64,000 nt of DNA. Source: Chondrinema litorale. GTDB taxonomy: Bacteria > Bacteroidota > Bacteroidia > Cytophagales > Flammeovirgaceae. The notes beneath the pieces were generated by a model. The model did not search any database and was not told where the DNA came from. It was given only the letters and a program-made list of their open reading frames with translations. The stretch's first letter is position 1; every line of letters starts with the position of its first letter. The stretch spans positions 4,725,001 through 4,789,000 of the forward strand of contig NZ_CP111043.1 of the NCBI RefSeq assembly GCF_026250525.1, read 5' to 3'. Shown in pieces: positions 37,252 through 46,315 of the stretch. The position numbers and the translations under genes were made by a program.

Positions 37252-38064
37252 ATGGAAGAAAATCAATATAAAGATAAACTGATTGACTACCTGGAAGGTA
37301 CGCTCTCAGAAAAAGAGAATAAAGAAATTGAACAAAAGCTGGCTGAAAATGAAGCGCTTTTTAATGAATATGATGAGCTAAGAATTATTCACGACAGCAT
37401 GGATAAATCGGTAGAATTTGACTCACCTGTTGAGCTTTCTAAAGATTTTTACTCGATGCTCGATGAAGAAATCGAAAAAGAAAACAACAATAAAAAATTC
37501 GGAAAATCTGGTCAGTGGTTATTCACCATTAAAAAAACGTGGAATAGTTCACTACCACTTAGAATTGCTGCTTCAGTTGCCTTATTTCTTGCTGGTTTCT
37601 TTGTAGACAAACAAATAAGAATGGAGCAAATTCAGACAGAGGAAGTACAATCTTTACGAGATGAGCTTAACACCACAAAAACACTGGTTATGCTCTCTTT
37701 GCTTAAGCAACAGTCTGCTAGCGATCGCATAATGGCAGTAAACTATACTTATGAGATGAATGAAATTGATCAACGTATAGTAGACGCGCTTTCAGAAACA
37801 CTTGCAACAGACCAAAATACCAATGTGAGAATGGCTGCTTGTGAAGCATTAATCCATTACAAAGAAAAAGTTGATGTGCAAGATGTGCTTTTGACTACAC
37901 TCTCGAATCAAGACGATCCGAGTATTCAGATAATGATTATTGATGCCCTAATCTCTTTGGAAGACAAAAGAGCTGTGGCTCAATTCGAACAATTACTAGA
38001 AAAGCAAGATGTAATCGATATAGTAAGAAACAAAGCTCAAGAAGGAATCGGGCTGCTTTTATAA
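37252..38064 (+). CDS. Membrane anti-sigma factor with C-terminal HEAT-like repeats
   Basis: The N-terminal 60 residues (YKDKLIDYLEGTLSEKENKEIEQKL) match the ASD-type sigma-binding domain without the zinc HCC motif. A single membrane helix lies at about 103-119 (RIAASVALFLAGFFV). The periplasmic part has a short coiled coil (about 125-150) followed by two to three HEAT-like repeats (for example NTNVRMAACEALIHYKE and DPSIQIMIIDALISLED). A HEAT sensor on the periplasmic side is unusual, since these proteins often carry zinc fingers or lack a fold there. It is expected to hold the ECF sigma 18 bp upstream until an envelope signal releases it. Mechanism inferred from synteny. Confidence 0.8.
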   Translation: MEENQYKDKLIDYLEGTLSEKENKEIEQKLAENEALFNEYDELRIIHDSMDKSVEFDSPVELSKDFYSMLDEEIEKENNNKKFGKSGQWLFTIKKTWNSSLPLRIAASVALFLAGFFVDKQIRMEQIQTEEVQSLRDELNTTKTLVMLSLLKQQSASDRIMAVNYTYEMNEIDQRIVDALSETLATDQNTNVRMAACEALIHYKEKVDVQDVLLTTLSNQDDPSIQIMIIDALISLEDKRAVAQFEQLLEKQDVIDIVRNKAQEGIGLLL

Positions 38065-38101
38065 AATATTTAAAACATTAACTCTAATTAAATTTAATCA
38101 A

Positions 38102-38875
38102 ATGAAAAAACAAGTTTTATTAATTGTACTTTTTGCTATTGGAAGTTTAGTTGCATACGCTCAGGAGTACAAAAAAAATGTAAGTAAAAAAGATGGGAAA
38201 CTATCTGTATACATAGACGACAGCAAAGTTGAAATTACTGGATATAATGGCAGTGAATTACAAATTATAGCCAGAGGTTATGAGAAGCCACCAGAAAGAG
38301 CACAAGGGCTTAAAGCACTTTACAATACCGCTATAGACAATACAAACATTGGCCTTTATGTAACAGAGGAAGATGGAGAGGTTAAGATTGAAAAAGCTTC
38401 GAGAGAAGATATTGATTATGTGATAAAAGTACCGCAAAGTATGAATGTAACCATTCACGAAACTAACTGGCATGGAGACGAATTTAGAGTAAAAAACATC
38501 GCTGGTGAAATTGAAATCGATGCCAAAGGTTCTGATATTCACATAGAGAATGTTTCAGGTCCAATTGTAGCCAATACAACCAATGGAGACATTACTATCA
38601 TTTTCTCTAACCTCGCTCAAGACAAACCTAATTCCATTAAATCTGTAAATGGATTTATCGATCTAACCATGCCAGCAACTAGCAAGTGTGACATTAAACT
38701 TAGAGCTTTAAATGGCGAAATCTATTCGAACTTCGAAATCACTTATAGCTCAGCAGAGTTCAAAGGAGTAAGAGTTGGTGGCGGTGGTAAAATAGAAGGC
38801 CAAATTAACAACGGCGGTGTTGAGTTACAATTAAATACGATTAACGATAACATCTACTTAAGGAAAGCTGAATAA
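38102..38875 (+). CDS. DUF4097-type secreted beta-helix-like protein, 257 aa
   Basis: A signal peptide (about residues 1-20, ending AYAQ) precedes a repetitive beta-rich domain with the DUF4097 adhesin-like pattern: short repeats such as VKNIAGEIEIDAKGSDIHIENVSG, ITIIFSN and LRALNGEIYSN. These fold as a right-handed beta-solenoid in related proteins. Function is unknown. The gene follows the anti-sigma gene by 37 bp and precedes a paralogue, so both may be in the regulon of the sigma factor. Its stop codon lies inside a hairpin. Confidence 0.8.
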   Translation: MKKQVLLIVLFAIGSLVAYAQEYKKNVSKKDGKLSVYIDDSKVEITGYNGSELQIIARGYEKPPERAQGLKALYNTAIDNTNIGLYVTEEDGEVKIEKASREDIDYVIKVPQSMNVTIHETNWHGDEFRVKNIAGEIEIDAKGSDIHIENVSGPIVANTTNGDITIIFSNLAQDKPNSIKSVNGFIDLTMPATSKCDIKLRALNGEIYSNFEITYSSAEFKGVRVGGGGKIEGQINNGGVELQLNTINDNIYLRKAE

Positions 38876-38890
38876 GGTTCAGCTTTCTTC
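38863..38890 (+). terminator. Hairpin overlapping the stop codon of the first DUF4097 gene
   Basis: Arms GAAAGCTGAA (38863-38872) and TTCAGCTTTC (38878-38887) with a 5-base loop that includes the TAA stop. Only a weak T/C tail follows, so it may attenuate rather than end transcription into the second DUF4097 gene. Confidence 0.55.
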
Positions 38891-39007
38891 TCTAAAACAA
38901 TATATAACAATGTAATTTTTTAAGAAGTCTAACACCTAAAAGCTTCTTTATCGCTTCTAAAGCATATTCCTAGACGATAATCTTTCTTCTTTAATCAAAC
39001 AGATAAA

Positions 39008-39715
39008 ATGAAAATTTTACTATTTGCTAGTATCATGTCGATACTTACCCTGAACCTTAGTGCCCAAAAAATAATAGAAAAGCAATTTGATGTTTCTGCA
39101 ACAGGTAAAATTGATATTGATTTAAAGTTTGCAGACCTCATTAAAATCACGACTTGGAACTCTAACAAGGTTTCATTTAAAGCAAGTATCGACTTAAACA
39201 ATGGCTTATACAACGATTCGCTCAAACACGAATTTACACCTGTAGGTAATTCTGGGCTCACCATTAAATCATCCATCAATAAAAAGTTTAATAATTGGAT
39301 GAGCAAGAAAAATTACGACCCAGAAAACGAAAATATAAAATTCTGGACGGGCAACGAGTCTTTTATTATAAGTGAGATCATTTATGAGATTAAAGTACCC
39401 GAAAAATGCTTGCTAAGCTTAAACTCTTTAAATGCAGATATTGAGATTAGAGATTTAAAAAATACCATGGCCATTAAAACCATTAATGGTTTTATTGATA
39501 TAAACTGGCAAGAAAATGACGCTGCTAATTTTGAGATGAAAACAATTAATGGAGAGATCTATTCTGATCTGGAAGAGCTTAATTTGTTAAACAGAAAAGA
39601 ACACCCAATGGTAGGTTATAACCTTAAAGCAAGTTATAAATCTAACCCTTCAACTTCAATAAAACTCGAAACCATAAACGGGAATGTTTATCTGAGAAAG
39701 GCAAAAGGTTTATAG
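39008..39715 (+). CDS. DUF4097-type secreted protein, 235 aa (paralogue)
   Basis: Residues 1-19 are a signal peptide (ending LSAQ). The domain has the same beta-solenoid repeats as its upstream neighbour (LSLNSLNADIEIRDLKN, IKTINGFIDINW, METINGEIYSDL, IKLETINGNVYLRKA). The shared C-terminal NxYLRKA ending with the first DUF4097 protein suggests a local duplication. It likely belongs to the same transcription unit or regulon. Function unknown. Confidence 0.78.
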   Translation: MKILLFASIMSILTLNLSAQKIIEKQFDVSATGKIDIDLKFADLIKITTWNSNKVSFKASIDLNNGLYNDSLKHEFTPVGNSGLTIKSSINKKFNNWMSKKNYDPENENIKFWTGNESFIISEIIYEIKVPEKCLLSLNSLNADIEIRDLKNTMAIKTINGFIDINWQENDAANFEMKTINGEIYSDLEELNLLNRKEHPMVGYNLKASYKSNPSTSIKLETINGNVYLRKAKGL

Positions 39716-39746
39716 TCGGTTTTTGTGGGGAAAATCATTAAATTTA

Positions 39747-39810
39747 GGAGATGTTTTTCGTAATATCGATCATAGATAAATCAAACCCCGATTTACGAAA
39801 AATAATCTCC
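39747..39810. repeat. Long inverted repeat between the DUF4097 and GSCFA genes
   Basis: Left arm GGAGATGTTTTTCGTAA (39747-39763) and right arm TTACGAAAAATAATCTCC (39793-39810) pair over about 16 bases with a small bulge. The loop is 29 bases. There is no T-run after either arm, so it is not a standard terminator. It ends 21 bp before the GSCFA start. Confidence 0.6.
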
Positions 39811-39831
39811 TTACCCTAAACCATATAAACT

Positions 39832-40812
39832 ATGAGCAAAAGTTTCAGAACAGAAATTAGTCTTCATCCCCCCACAAAGCAAATTTCGCTTAAAGACAAA
39901 ATTCTAACAATTGGTTCCTGCTTTTCTGATAATATCGGAAATCTTCTTCAGCGATATAAGTTCGATACATTGGTAAATCCTTTTGGGGTCATTTTTAACC
40001 CTATATCTTCTCTCCATTTGTTGCAGCATGCATATATGAGGCACACACTTTCAAACGAAAAAATTATACAAAATCAAGGAATGTTTTATCACTACGATTT
40101 ACATTCTGAGATTACTTCGGCGGAGAAAGATTCACTTAAAAGTTTAATAGATAAGAAGATTCACGAAACAGGAGAATTTCTGCATAAAACAGATGTGCTG
40201 GCGCTTACTTTCGGTACTGCCTTTGTGTATCGATTACTAGAAAACAAAGAGGTGGTTGCTAATTGCCATAAAATGCCGGCAAGGTATTTCCATAAAGAGT
40301 TGCTAACGCCTGAGCAAATAATTTTGGCATTTAATGAGCTTCACAAAAAGCTTTCGCCAGAAACAACTATAATTTTGACAATCAGCCCGATAAGACATAT
40401 TAAAGATACGCTGCCTTTAAATTCGGTAAGTAAGTCTGTATTGCGTTTGGCTTGTCACCATTTAAGTGAGTCTCACCCAAATGTATTTTACTTTCCGGCT
40501 TATGAGATGATGATGGATGACTTACGAGATTACCGCTTTTATGAGGCTGATATGTTGCATCCTAATGACACAGCGATTAATTACATTTGGGAGCATTTTT
40601 CTAACCTTTGTATTACTGATAAAGGCAATCGGTTTATGCACAAATGGGATAAAATATTAAAGGCGATCGAGCACCGACCTTTCCATCCATATAGCGAAGA
40701 ACATCGCCATTTTCTCATGAATACTTTAGATAAGCTAAAGACAATTAATGAGGCGGATGTAAGCAAAGAAATTACGATGCTCGAAGAGCGATTGCAGCTT
40801 TTTAGTGTTTGA
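39832..40812 (+). CDS. GSCFA domain protein
   Basis: 326 residues with the defining GSCF-type motif (ILTIGSCFSDNIG) near residue 35, the NPFGVIFNPISSLHLL block, the LTFGTAFVY segment, and the ISPIRHIKD block. GSCFA proteins are found mainly in Bacteroidota and relatives; a GDSL/SGNH-like hydrolase fold is suggested, but the activity is not established. The conserved Ser in the GSCF motif and the His in LHPND are the likely catalytic pair. It starts after the long inverted repeat and converges on the permease pseudogene. Confidence 0.9.
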   Translation: MSKSFRTEISLHPPTKQISLKDKILTIGSCFSDNIGNLLQRYKFDTLVNPFGVIFNPISSLHLLQHAYMRHTLSNEKIIQNQGMFYHYDLHSEITSAEKDSLKSLIDKKIHETGEFLHKTDVLALTFGTAFVYRLLENKEVVANCHKMPARYFHKELLTPEQIILAFNELHKKLSPETTIILTISPIRHIKDTLPLNSVSKSVLRLACHHLSESHPNVFYFPAYEMMMDDLRDYRFYEADMLHPNDTAINYIWEHFSNLCITDKGNRFMHKWDKILKAIEHRPFHPYSEEHRHFLMNTLDKLKTINEADVSKEITMLEERLQLFSV

Positions 40813-40825
40813 TGGAAATACATAA

Positions 40826-40852
40826 AAAAGAGGGAATGAACTTCCCTCTTTT
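40826..40852. terminator. Bidirectional terminator between GSCFA and the permease pseudogene
   Basis: Arms AAAGAGGGAA (40827-40836) and TTCCCTCTTT (40842-40851) with loop TGAAC. A- and T-runs on both sides make it work in both directions between the two convergent genes. Confidence 0.8.
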
Positions 40853-42817
40853 AATTAATATCTCAATTAAGTATCAAGCTCTTATTCATTCTTTAAAGAA
40901 TTAACCGGATTGGCTATGGCTGCTTTAAAGGCTAGGAAACTCACAGTGATAATGGCAGCGAATAAAACACCTACACCAGAAAGTCCATAAATCTGCCAGC
41001 CTAAGTCTATGCGATAAGCAAACTCATTAAGCCAACCTGAAATAAACCACCACGAAACTGGCAACATCAACACAAAGCTGATCAACACCAACTTAGCAAA
41101 ATCGCTAGAAAGCATCACCATAATATTTTCAACACTGGCTCCAAGTACTTTTCTAATGCCAATTTCCTTTCTTCTCTGAGAAGCAATGTATGCAGTTAAG
41201 CCAAATAAGCCTAAACAAGCAATAAACACAGAGAGAGAAGCAAAGATGATTAACAAGGTTCCTAACTGGTCTTCTGCTTTGTATAAACTATCAAACTCCT
41301 GATCTAAGAACTGATAATCGAATGGAAAATCGGGAGCAATCGTTTTAAACACTTTTTCAACAGCAGCCACTTTATCAGTAAGATTATCTGTATCGAGTTT
41401 AATTGCTGTGAGGTAATAATCTTGCGGTCCAATCCACAAAGCAACGGGGTCAATTTCATCTTTTAATGAAGTAAAATGGAAATCTTTTACAACTCCAACA
41501 ATCTCACCCATTGTTCTTCCCGGTTGCCTTACCTGAAACTGATGTCCAACTGGATTCTCGAAACCTAGTTTTTTAGCGGCTGTTTCGGTAATCAGATAAC
41601 CACCCATTGCATCTGTCTTAATGTCATCACTTAAGTTTCTACCTGCAATAATTTCGAGATCAAGCAAATCTATGTAATCTGGTTCAATTGTTACTGTTAC
41701 CAAACCAGCACTATTCTCAGAGTTATCTTCCCCCGGATAAAGGTAGGTATAAGTTGCCCCCATTATACCCGGCATTGCATTCGCCTGACTCACGCTTTGA
41801 ACTCCCTCTATATTTAAAACTTGAGATTTAAATGCTGTATAGCTCTTTTCAATTGGTTCTGGATGATAGAAATACAAGACCTGTTCTTTGTTGAAGCCCA
41901 GTTTAGAATTCTTCATAAAACTCATCTGAGAATACACTGTAACTGTAAAGATGATTAACAAAGAAGCGATTGCAAACTGAAAGATAATGAGCACTTTACG
42001 CAATGTACTTCCACCTGAGGCTTGTATTTTTCCTTTAAGCACTTGTATCGGCTGGTAAGAAGAAAGATACAATCCCGGATAACTGCCCGCTAACAATCCG
42101 GTTAAAAGTGAGATACCGAGCATTACACCCAAAATATCGAAATCTTTATCGAATGAAATTGTCAGGCTTCTGTCTATAAGCTCATTGAGATATGGCAAGG
42201 CAAACTGAATAATTACCATACTCAGCGCAAAAGCAAAAAGCGACATTAAAAGTGTTTCGCTTAAAAACTGTTGCATCAATTGCTGCCTTCTCGCTCCTAA
42301 AGTTTTGCGTAAGCCTACCTCTTTTGCACGACGAGCTGCAATGGCAGTCGATAAATTGGTAAAGTTGATACAAGCAATTAACAATACAAATAAAGCTACC
42401 AGAGCAAATGCATAAATAAAATCTAAGTCGCCTCCAGTTACATTATCACCCGAAACACCTTCGGTAAAATGAATCTCTGATAAATTTTGCAACCAAAAAT
42501 GTGAGCCTGATTTCTCCCCAGCTCTTCCTAATCTTTTATTTAAAAAATCATTAATTCCAGACTCAAGCGCTGCTACATTTGTTCCCGGCTCTAGCTGATA
42601 ATAAGTTCTGTAATTCCAAGTATCGTATTCTTCGTAAAAGCCTTCTCTGTTTGCCCACTCAGGATACATGTTTTTTAAAGCTAATAAAGATGCCAAGTAG
42701 TCAAACTCAAGATGAGAATTTTCAGGTGGGTTGCTCACTACTGCAGCCACTTTAAAGTTTACAGTATTCTCCCACTCTATTGTTTTACCAATCGGGTTTT
42801 CATTAGGGAAATTGGTT

Positions 42818-42832
42818 TGAGCTACACGCTCA
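42818..42832. repeat. Target site duplication of the IS4 element, left copy
   Basis: TGAGCTACACGCTCA, identical to the copy at 44221-44235. The sequence is itself nearly palindromic (TGAGC-TACAC-GCTCA). Confidence 0.9.
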
Positions 42833-44220
42833 ATGCCGTCAACTTAAGTCATCATAGCGCTTTTTTCTTATTAGGATGAAACTTTCTCCTACTTCTTTTA
42901 AACTTATGTCTTTTGAAGGAGCGATTGGGTACTACAGCATTTTTATTTCTTTTTATCTGCTCTTTGAGTTGACTCAATCGGTAAGCTATATCTTTTTGAG
43001 TAAACAATAGCTTAATCAGTTCTCCCCTTAATATACCTGTAGCTGCTACCTTGTTTATTTGATAGTGATATTTATTACCTTTTTTTCCTTTTAGTGCATC
43101 AAGTTCTTGCTGTGCTTCTGTAATTAATAGTTGGATTAAATTACTGGTAAGTAAACTGGCATGATAATCTTGCAATATGCCTTCTGCAGTCTTGCTGGAA
43201 AAGTTTTCCAATTCTAGGGTATGCTTTAAGTAATCATAATAAGTTTCTATTCCCCAGCGCATACCATAAAGTATTTTAAGCTCTGTGGCAGGTAGCTCAA
43301 GATTGGTCATCAAATATTCTATTTCACCTCCAGGAAGTGGAATTTTTACAACTCTTATGGCTAAAGGTTGAGTATGTATGCTTTCTTTTTTCACACCTTT
43401 TTTTGTGTACCAAACCTTTGCTGATAAAATCACCCGATCTTCTAGTTTATCAGAAGCTGCAAATTGCGCTACCTCTTTACAAAAATTTCGCTTGCAACGA
43501 ATCAGGAAAGTACCACCGTTTATGTCTATGGTTTTACATAGGTCATAAGATGGATAAGCTCTATCCATAAGCCAAATAACTTTGGGACTGAGCTGAGGCA
43601 GGCACTCAGAAATTTGGTGATAAATGCCTCGAAATAAGTCTTGCTCACTTTCTGAATTACTCGCTAATGCTCCTTGAATTACTACATGATTGAGTACATC
43701 ATATACTACACAAGACCTACCCATGGGCATACCTGTATCAGTATGATTCTTCCAAAGGCCAAAATGTTTTACTATAGCCGGTGAGGTTGGAAGTTGGCAT
43801 AGACTTCCATCCACAGCAAAAACATAATAAGTGTTTTGATAGAGGCTGACCAAAGATGTTTGATAAAATCCCTGTACATACTTACCATTCAGGGCTATAA
43901 AGGCAGTATACTTCAACTTTTTGCGGGCTTTACTGAAAGCTTGTTTACTGCAAACCGAATAACTACCAATAGCGTTAAAGAAATTACTCACTTCAATACT
44001 GAGGTTCTTTACAACCCGATTGATTAAAATAGCAGCTATCTGTGAGAATCCCAATAGTCGTTTCCGAATAAAATCTTGTGACTTCATACTATGTTGCTTT
44101 TGAAAGTCAACACTAAAAAGTTCAGATTTAAGTAGCTCAAAAAAAAAGTAGCATATGTTTCCATCTTTTAAACCGATTACTTAATTATAACAATCTTTTT
44201 TATGCTTAAGTTGACGGCAT
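42833..44220 (-). mobile_element. IS4-family insertion sequence, 1388 bp, complete
   Basis: Perfect 16-bp terminal inverted repeats: ATGCCGTCAACTTAAG at 42833-42848 and its complement at 44205-44220. A 15-bp direct repeat flanks it on both sides. It carries a single intact transposase gene on the minus strand, and lies in the same orientation as the permease it splits. The intact structure suggests a recent insertion. Confidence 0.95.
42852..44087 (-). CDS. IS4-family transposase (DDE, YREK motif)
   Basis: 411 residues. First catalytic Asp in VFAVDGSLC, second in VIWLMDRAYP, and the glutamate in the YREK signature: Tyr in LYGMRW, Arg in MRWG, Glu in GIETYY and Lys in YLK, spaced Y-2-R-3-E-6-K, which is diagnostic for the IS4 family. 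The C-terminus is strongly basic (FKRHKFKRSRRKFHPNKKKAL). The frame is intact and fills the space between the inverted repeats. It is transcribed in the direction of the interrupted permease. Confidence 0.93.
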   Translation of the reverse strand: MKSQDFIRKRLLGFSQIAAILINRVVKNLSIEVSNFFNAIGSYSVCSKQAFSKARKKLKYTAFIALNGKYVQGFYQTSLVSLYQNTYYVFAVDGSLCQLPTSPAIVKHFGLWKNHTDTGMPMGRSCVVYDVLNHVVIQGALASNSESEQDLFRGIYHQISECLPQLSPKVIWLMDRAYPSYDLCKTIDINGGTFLIRCKRNFCKEVAQFAASDKLEDRVILSAKVWYTKKGVKKESIHTQPLAIRVVKIPLPGGEIEYLMTNLELPATELKILYGMRWGIETYYDYLKHTLELENFSSKTAEGILQDYHASLLTSNLIQLLITEAQQELDALKGKKGNKYHYQINKVAATGILRGELIKLLFTQKDIAYRLSQLKEQIKRNKNAVVPNRSFKRHKFKRSRRKFHPNKKKAL

Positions 44221-44235
44221 TGAGCTACACGCTCA
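44221..44235. repeat. Target site duplication of the IS4 element, right copy
   Basis: TGAGCTACACGCTCA, identical to 42818-42832, directly next to the right inverted repeat. Translated in the permease frame both copies give ERVAQ. Confidence 0.9.
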
Positions 44236-44908
44236 GTAATCACAATAGAAGACGGGTCTTTTAATGCTTCTGAGACATTACCAGCTACTGCGGGATAGGT
44301 AAACATTTCTAGAAAACCACTATCTACTACCAGAAACTCACCTCTGTACATATCACTATCATTGTATTGCCACAAAGAAGTATTAGACACATCAACCTTG
44401 AGTAATTGGTAACTTCTCTAAATTGCTCAAATACATGAGGGCCAAAAGCAGAGGCAACATTGCTTTGCATATATTCTGCACCATTACTAGTAGACACAGA
44501 AATTACCCTGTAAATATTTTCTTTATTTTTTTGAAATGAATCGAAATTCATCTCATATCGAATAAACAATAAGATTAAAAAGCAAGCAGCCATACCAATA
44601 GAAAGGCCAGCCAGATTGATAAAAGAAAAAATCTTTTGATTGATGATGTTACGGATAGCAACTTTGAGGTAATTCTTAAACATAGTATTAGAGGAGGTTT
44701 TGCTGATAATGAAGTTTTAAGTTAAAAGACAAAACCCGATATAGAAAGGTTGCTTATACTAATGGTTAGAATCTGATTTAAATGATGGTTACACCCTCTA
44801 TTTTTAGGAATTCAAATTATTTTATAACATTTTTATCACGATTCGAATTTTTCGGAAGTGCAGTTGTTTCCAAATTAAAATAAAGAAATCTCCACTTAAA
44901 CTACTTTC

Positions 44909-46240
44909 ATGCACATTGTAATTATTGGCAACGGAATTTCCGGTATTACAGCAGCCAGACACATCAGAAAAAAATCTGATCACCGCATTACTGTTATTTC
45001 AGCTGAAACTGATTATTTCTTTTCGAGAACAGCCCTGATGTATGTCTATATGGGACATATGAAATTCGAGCACACACAACCTTACGAAAACTGGTTTTGG
45101 GAGAAAAACCGAATAGAACTGGTAAAAAACTATGTAAGCGAAGTGAATGTGCAACAAAAGCAAATTCAGTTTAGCGATGGCAAACAAATGAACTACGACA
45201 AACTGATTATTGCAACGGGCTCTAAACCCAATAAGTTTGGCTGGCCTGGTCAAGATCTAAAAGGTGTACAAGGCATGTACAGCTACCAAGATTTGCAAGG
45301 TATGGAAACTTACTCCAAAGATTTAAAACACGCTGTAATTGTTGGTGGTGGTTTAATCGGTGTTGAAATGGCTGAGATGTTTCATTCAAGACATATTCCG
45401 GTTACTTTTCTGGTAAGAGAAAAAAGCTTCTGGAGCGGTGTTTTACCCGCAGGAGAATCTGCCATTGTCAATAGAGAGATTCAATCAAATGGCATTGATT
45501 TACGCTTGAATGAGGAACTGCAAGAGATTTTACCAGATGCAAACGGAAGAGTAAAAGCCATTAAAACCAAAAGTGGAGAAGAAATCGCCTGTCAGTTTGT
45601 CGGACTCACCGCAGGTGTAAAACCTAATATCGATTTCTTGAAGAATACTGAAATTAAAAAAAACAGAGGTGTTTTAGTTAATCATTTTTTAGAAACCTCT
45701 GCACAAGATGTTTATGCTATTGGTGATTGTGCTGAGTTTACCGAAGCCTTACCGGGAAGAAAACCAGTGGAACAAGTTTGGTACACTGGCAGAATGCATG
45801 GTGAAACACTAGCGGAAACTATCTGCGGAAAAAGAACTGCTTATACCCCTGGCCCTTGGTTTAACTCTGCGAAGTTCTTCGATATTGAGTACCAGACCTA
45901 TGGCACCGTACTTTCGCAAAATCCAGAAGGGCAAACCTCTTTGTATTGGGAGCATCAAGATGGAAGAAAGTGCATACACATAGTCTACGATAAGAGCAAT
46001 GATGTGGTAAAAGGCATTAATCTGTTTGGCATTAGACACAGACATGAAGTTTGGGACAAATGGTTGAAGGAGAATAAAACACTCCCTTATGTACTGGAAA
46101 ATTTACACGAGGCTAATTTCGATCCTGAAATGTTTGATACTTACGAAAAGGATGTGGTGAATTTGTACAATCAACAAAACCCAAATAAACCAGTAAAAAG
46201 TAAAAGAAAGAAACGATTTTTAGAAAGGCTGGGATTTTAA
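44909..46240 (+). CDS. FAD-dependent pyridine nucleotide-disulfide oxidoreductase family protein
   Basis: The N-terminal FAD-binding motif IGNGISGITAARH (from residue 6) and a second NAD(P)-binding motif VVGGGLIGVEMAEM (about residue 145) are present, with the DVYAIGDCAEF flavin-binding motif near the C-terminal third. No redox-active CxxC pair is visible, so it is not a disulfide reductase; it resembles nitrite-reductase-type, ferredoxin reductase or NADH oxidase-like members of this superfamily. The C-terminal 100 residues are family-variable and end in basic residues. The electron acceptor is unknown. Divergent from the permease pseudogene; followed at 76 bp by aroQ. Confidence 0.85.
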   Translation: MHIVIIGNGISGITAARHIRKKSDHRITVISAETDYFFSRTALMYVYMGHMKFEHTQPYENWFWEKNRIELVKNYVSEVNVQQKQIQFSDGKQMNYDKLIIATGSKPNKFGWPGQDLKGVQGMYSYQDLQGMETYSKDLKHAVIVGGGLIGVEMAEMFHSRHIPVTFLVREKSFWSGVLPAGESAIVNREIQSNGIDLRLNEELQEILPDANGRVKAIKTKSGEEIACQFVGLTAGVKPNIDFLKNTEIKKNRGVLVNHFLETSAQDVYAIGDCAEFTEALPGRKPVEQVWYTGRMHGETLAETICGKRTAYTPGPWFNSAKFFDIEYQTYGTVLSQNPEGQTSLYWEHQDGRKCIHIVYDKSNDVVKGINLFGIRHRHEVWDKWLKENKTLPYVLENLHEANFDPEMFDTYEKDVVNLYNQQNPNKPVKSKRKKRFLERLGF

Positions 46241-46315
46241 TTTCAGCCTTTTGCTTTGAAATTGCCCACAAAGCTTTTTACTTTATCCATACTTTAAAAA
46301 AGCATCAAGATAAAA

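Larger units (their letters stand above)
40882..44683 (-). pseudogene. FtsX/MacB-type ABC permease, frameshifted and split by an IS4-family element
   Basis: The N-terminal part (44683 to about 44410, MFKNYLKVAIRNIINQKIF) and a downstream part in a second frame (44390-44181 region) belong to one protein homologous to the 805-residue permease at 14571. At about 44400-44412 the frame shifts by one base (the NYS to KVDVSN junction). An IS (42833-44220) then interrupts it between ERVAQ and TNFPNENPIGK. The C-terminal 622 residues (42750-40882) remain readable with periplasmic domains and the eight-helix FtsX modules. Removing the IS and one target copy and repairing one base would restore a single frame. 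The current gene cannot give a full product; whether the C-terminal part is expressed is unknown. Confidence 0.9.

Noticed and set aside
44181..44390. Independent small gene in front of the IS4 element
   Set aside because: Its translation continues the permease sequence (FLEMFTYPAVAGNVSEAL) and its start codon is an internal GTG, so it is a segment of the broken permease.
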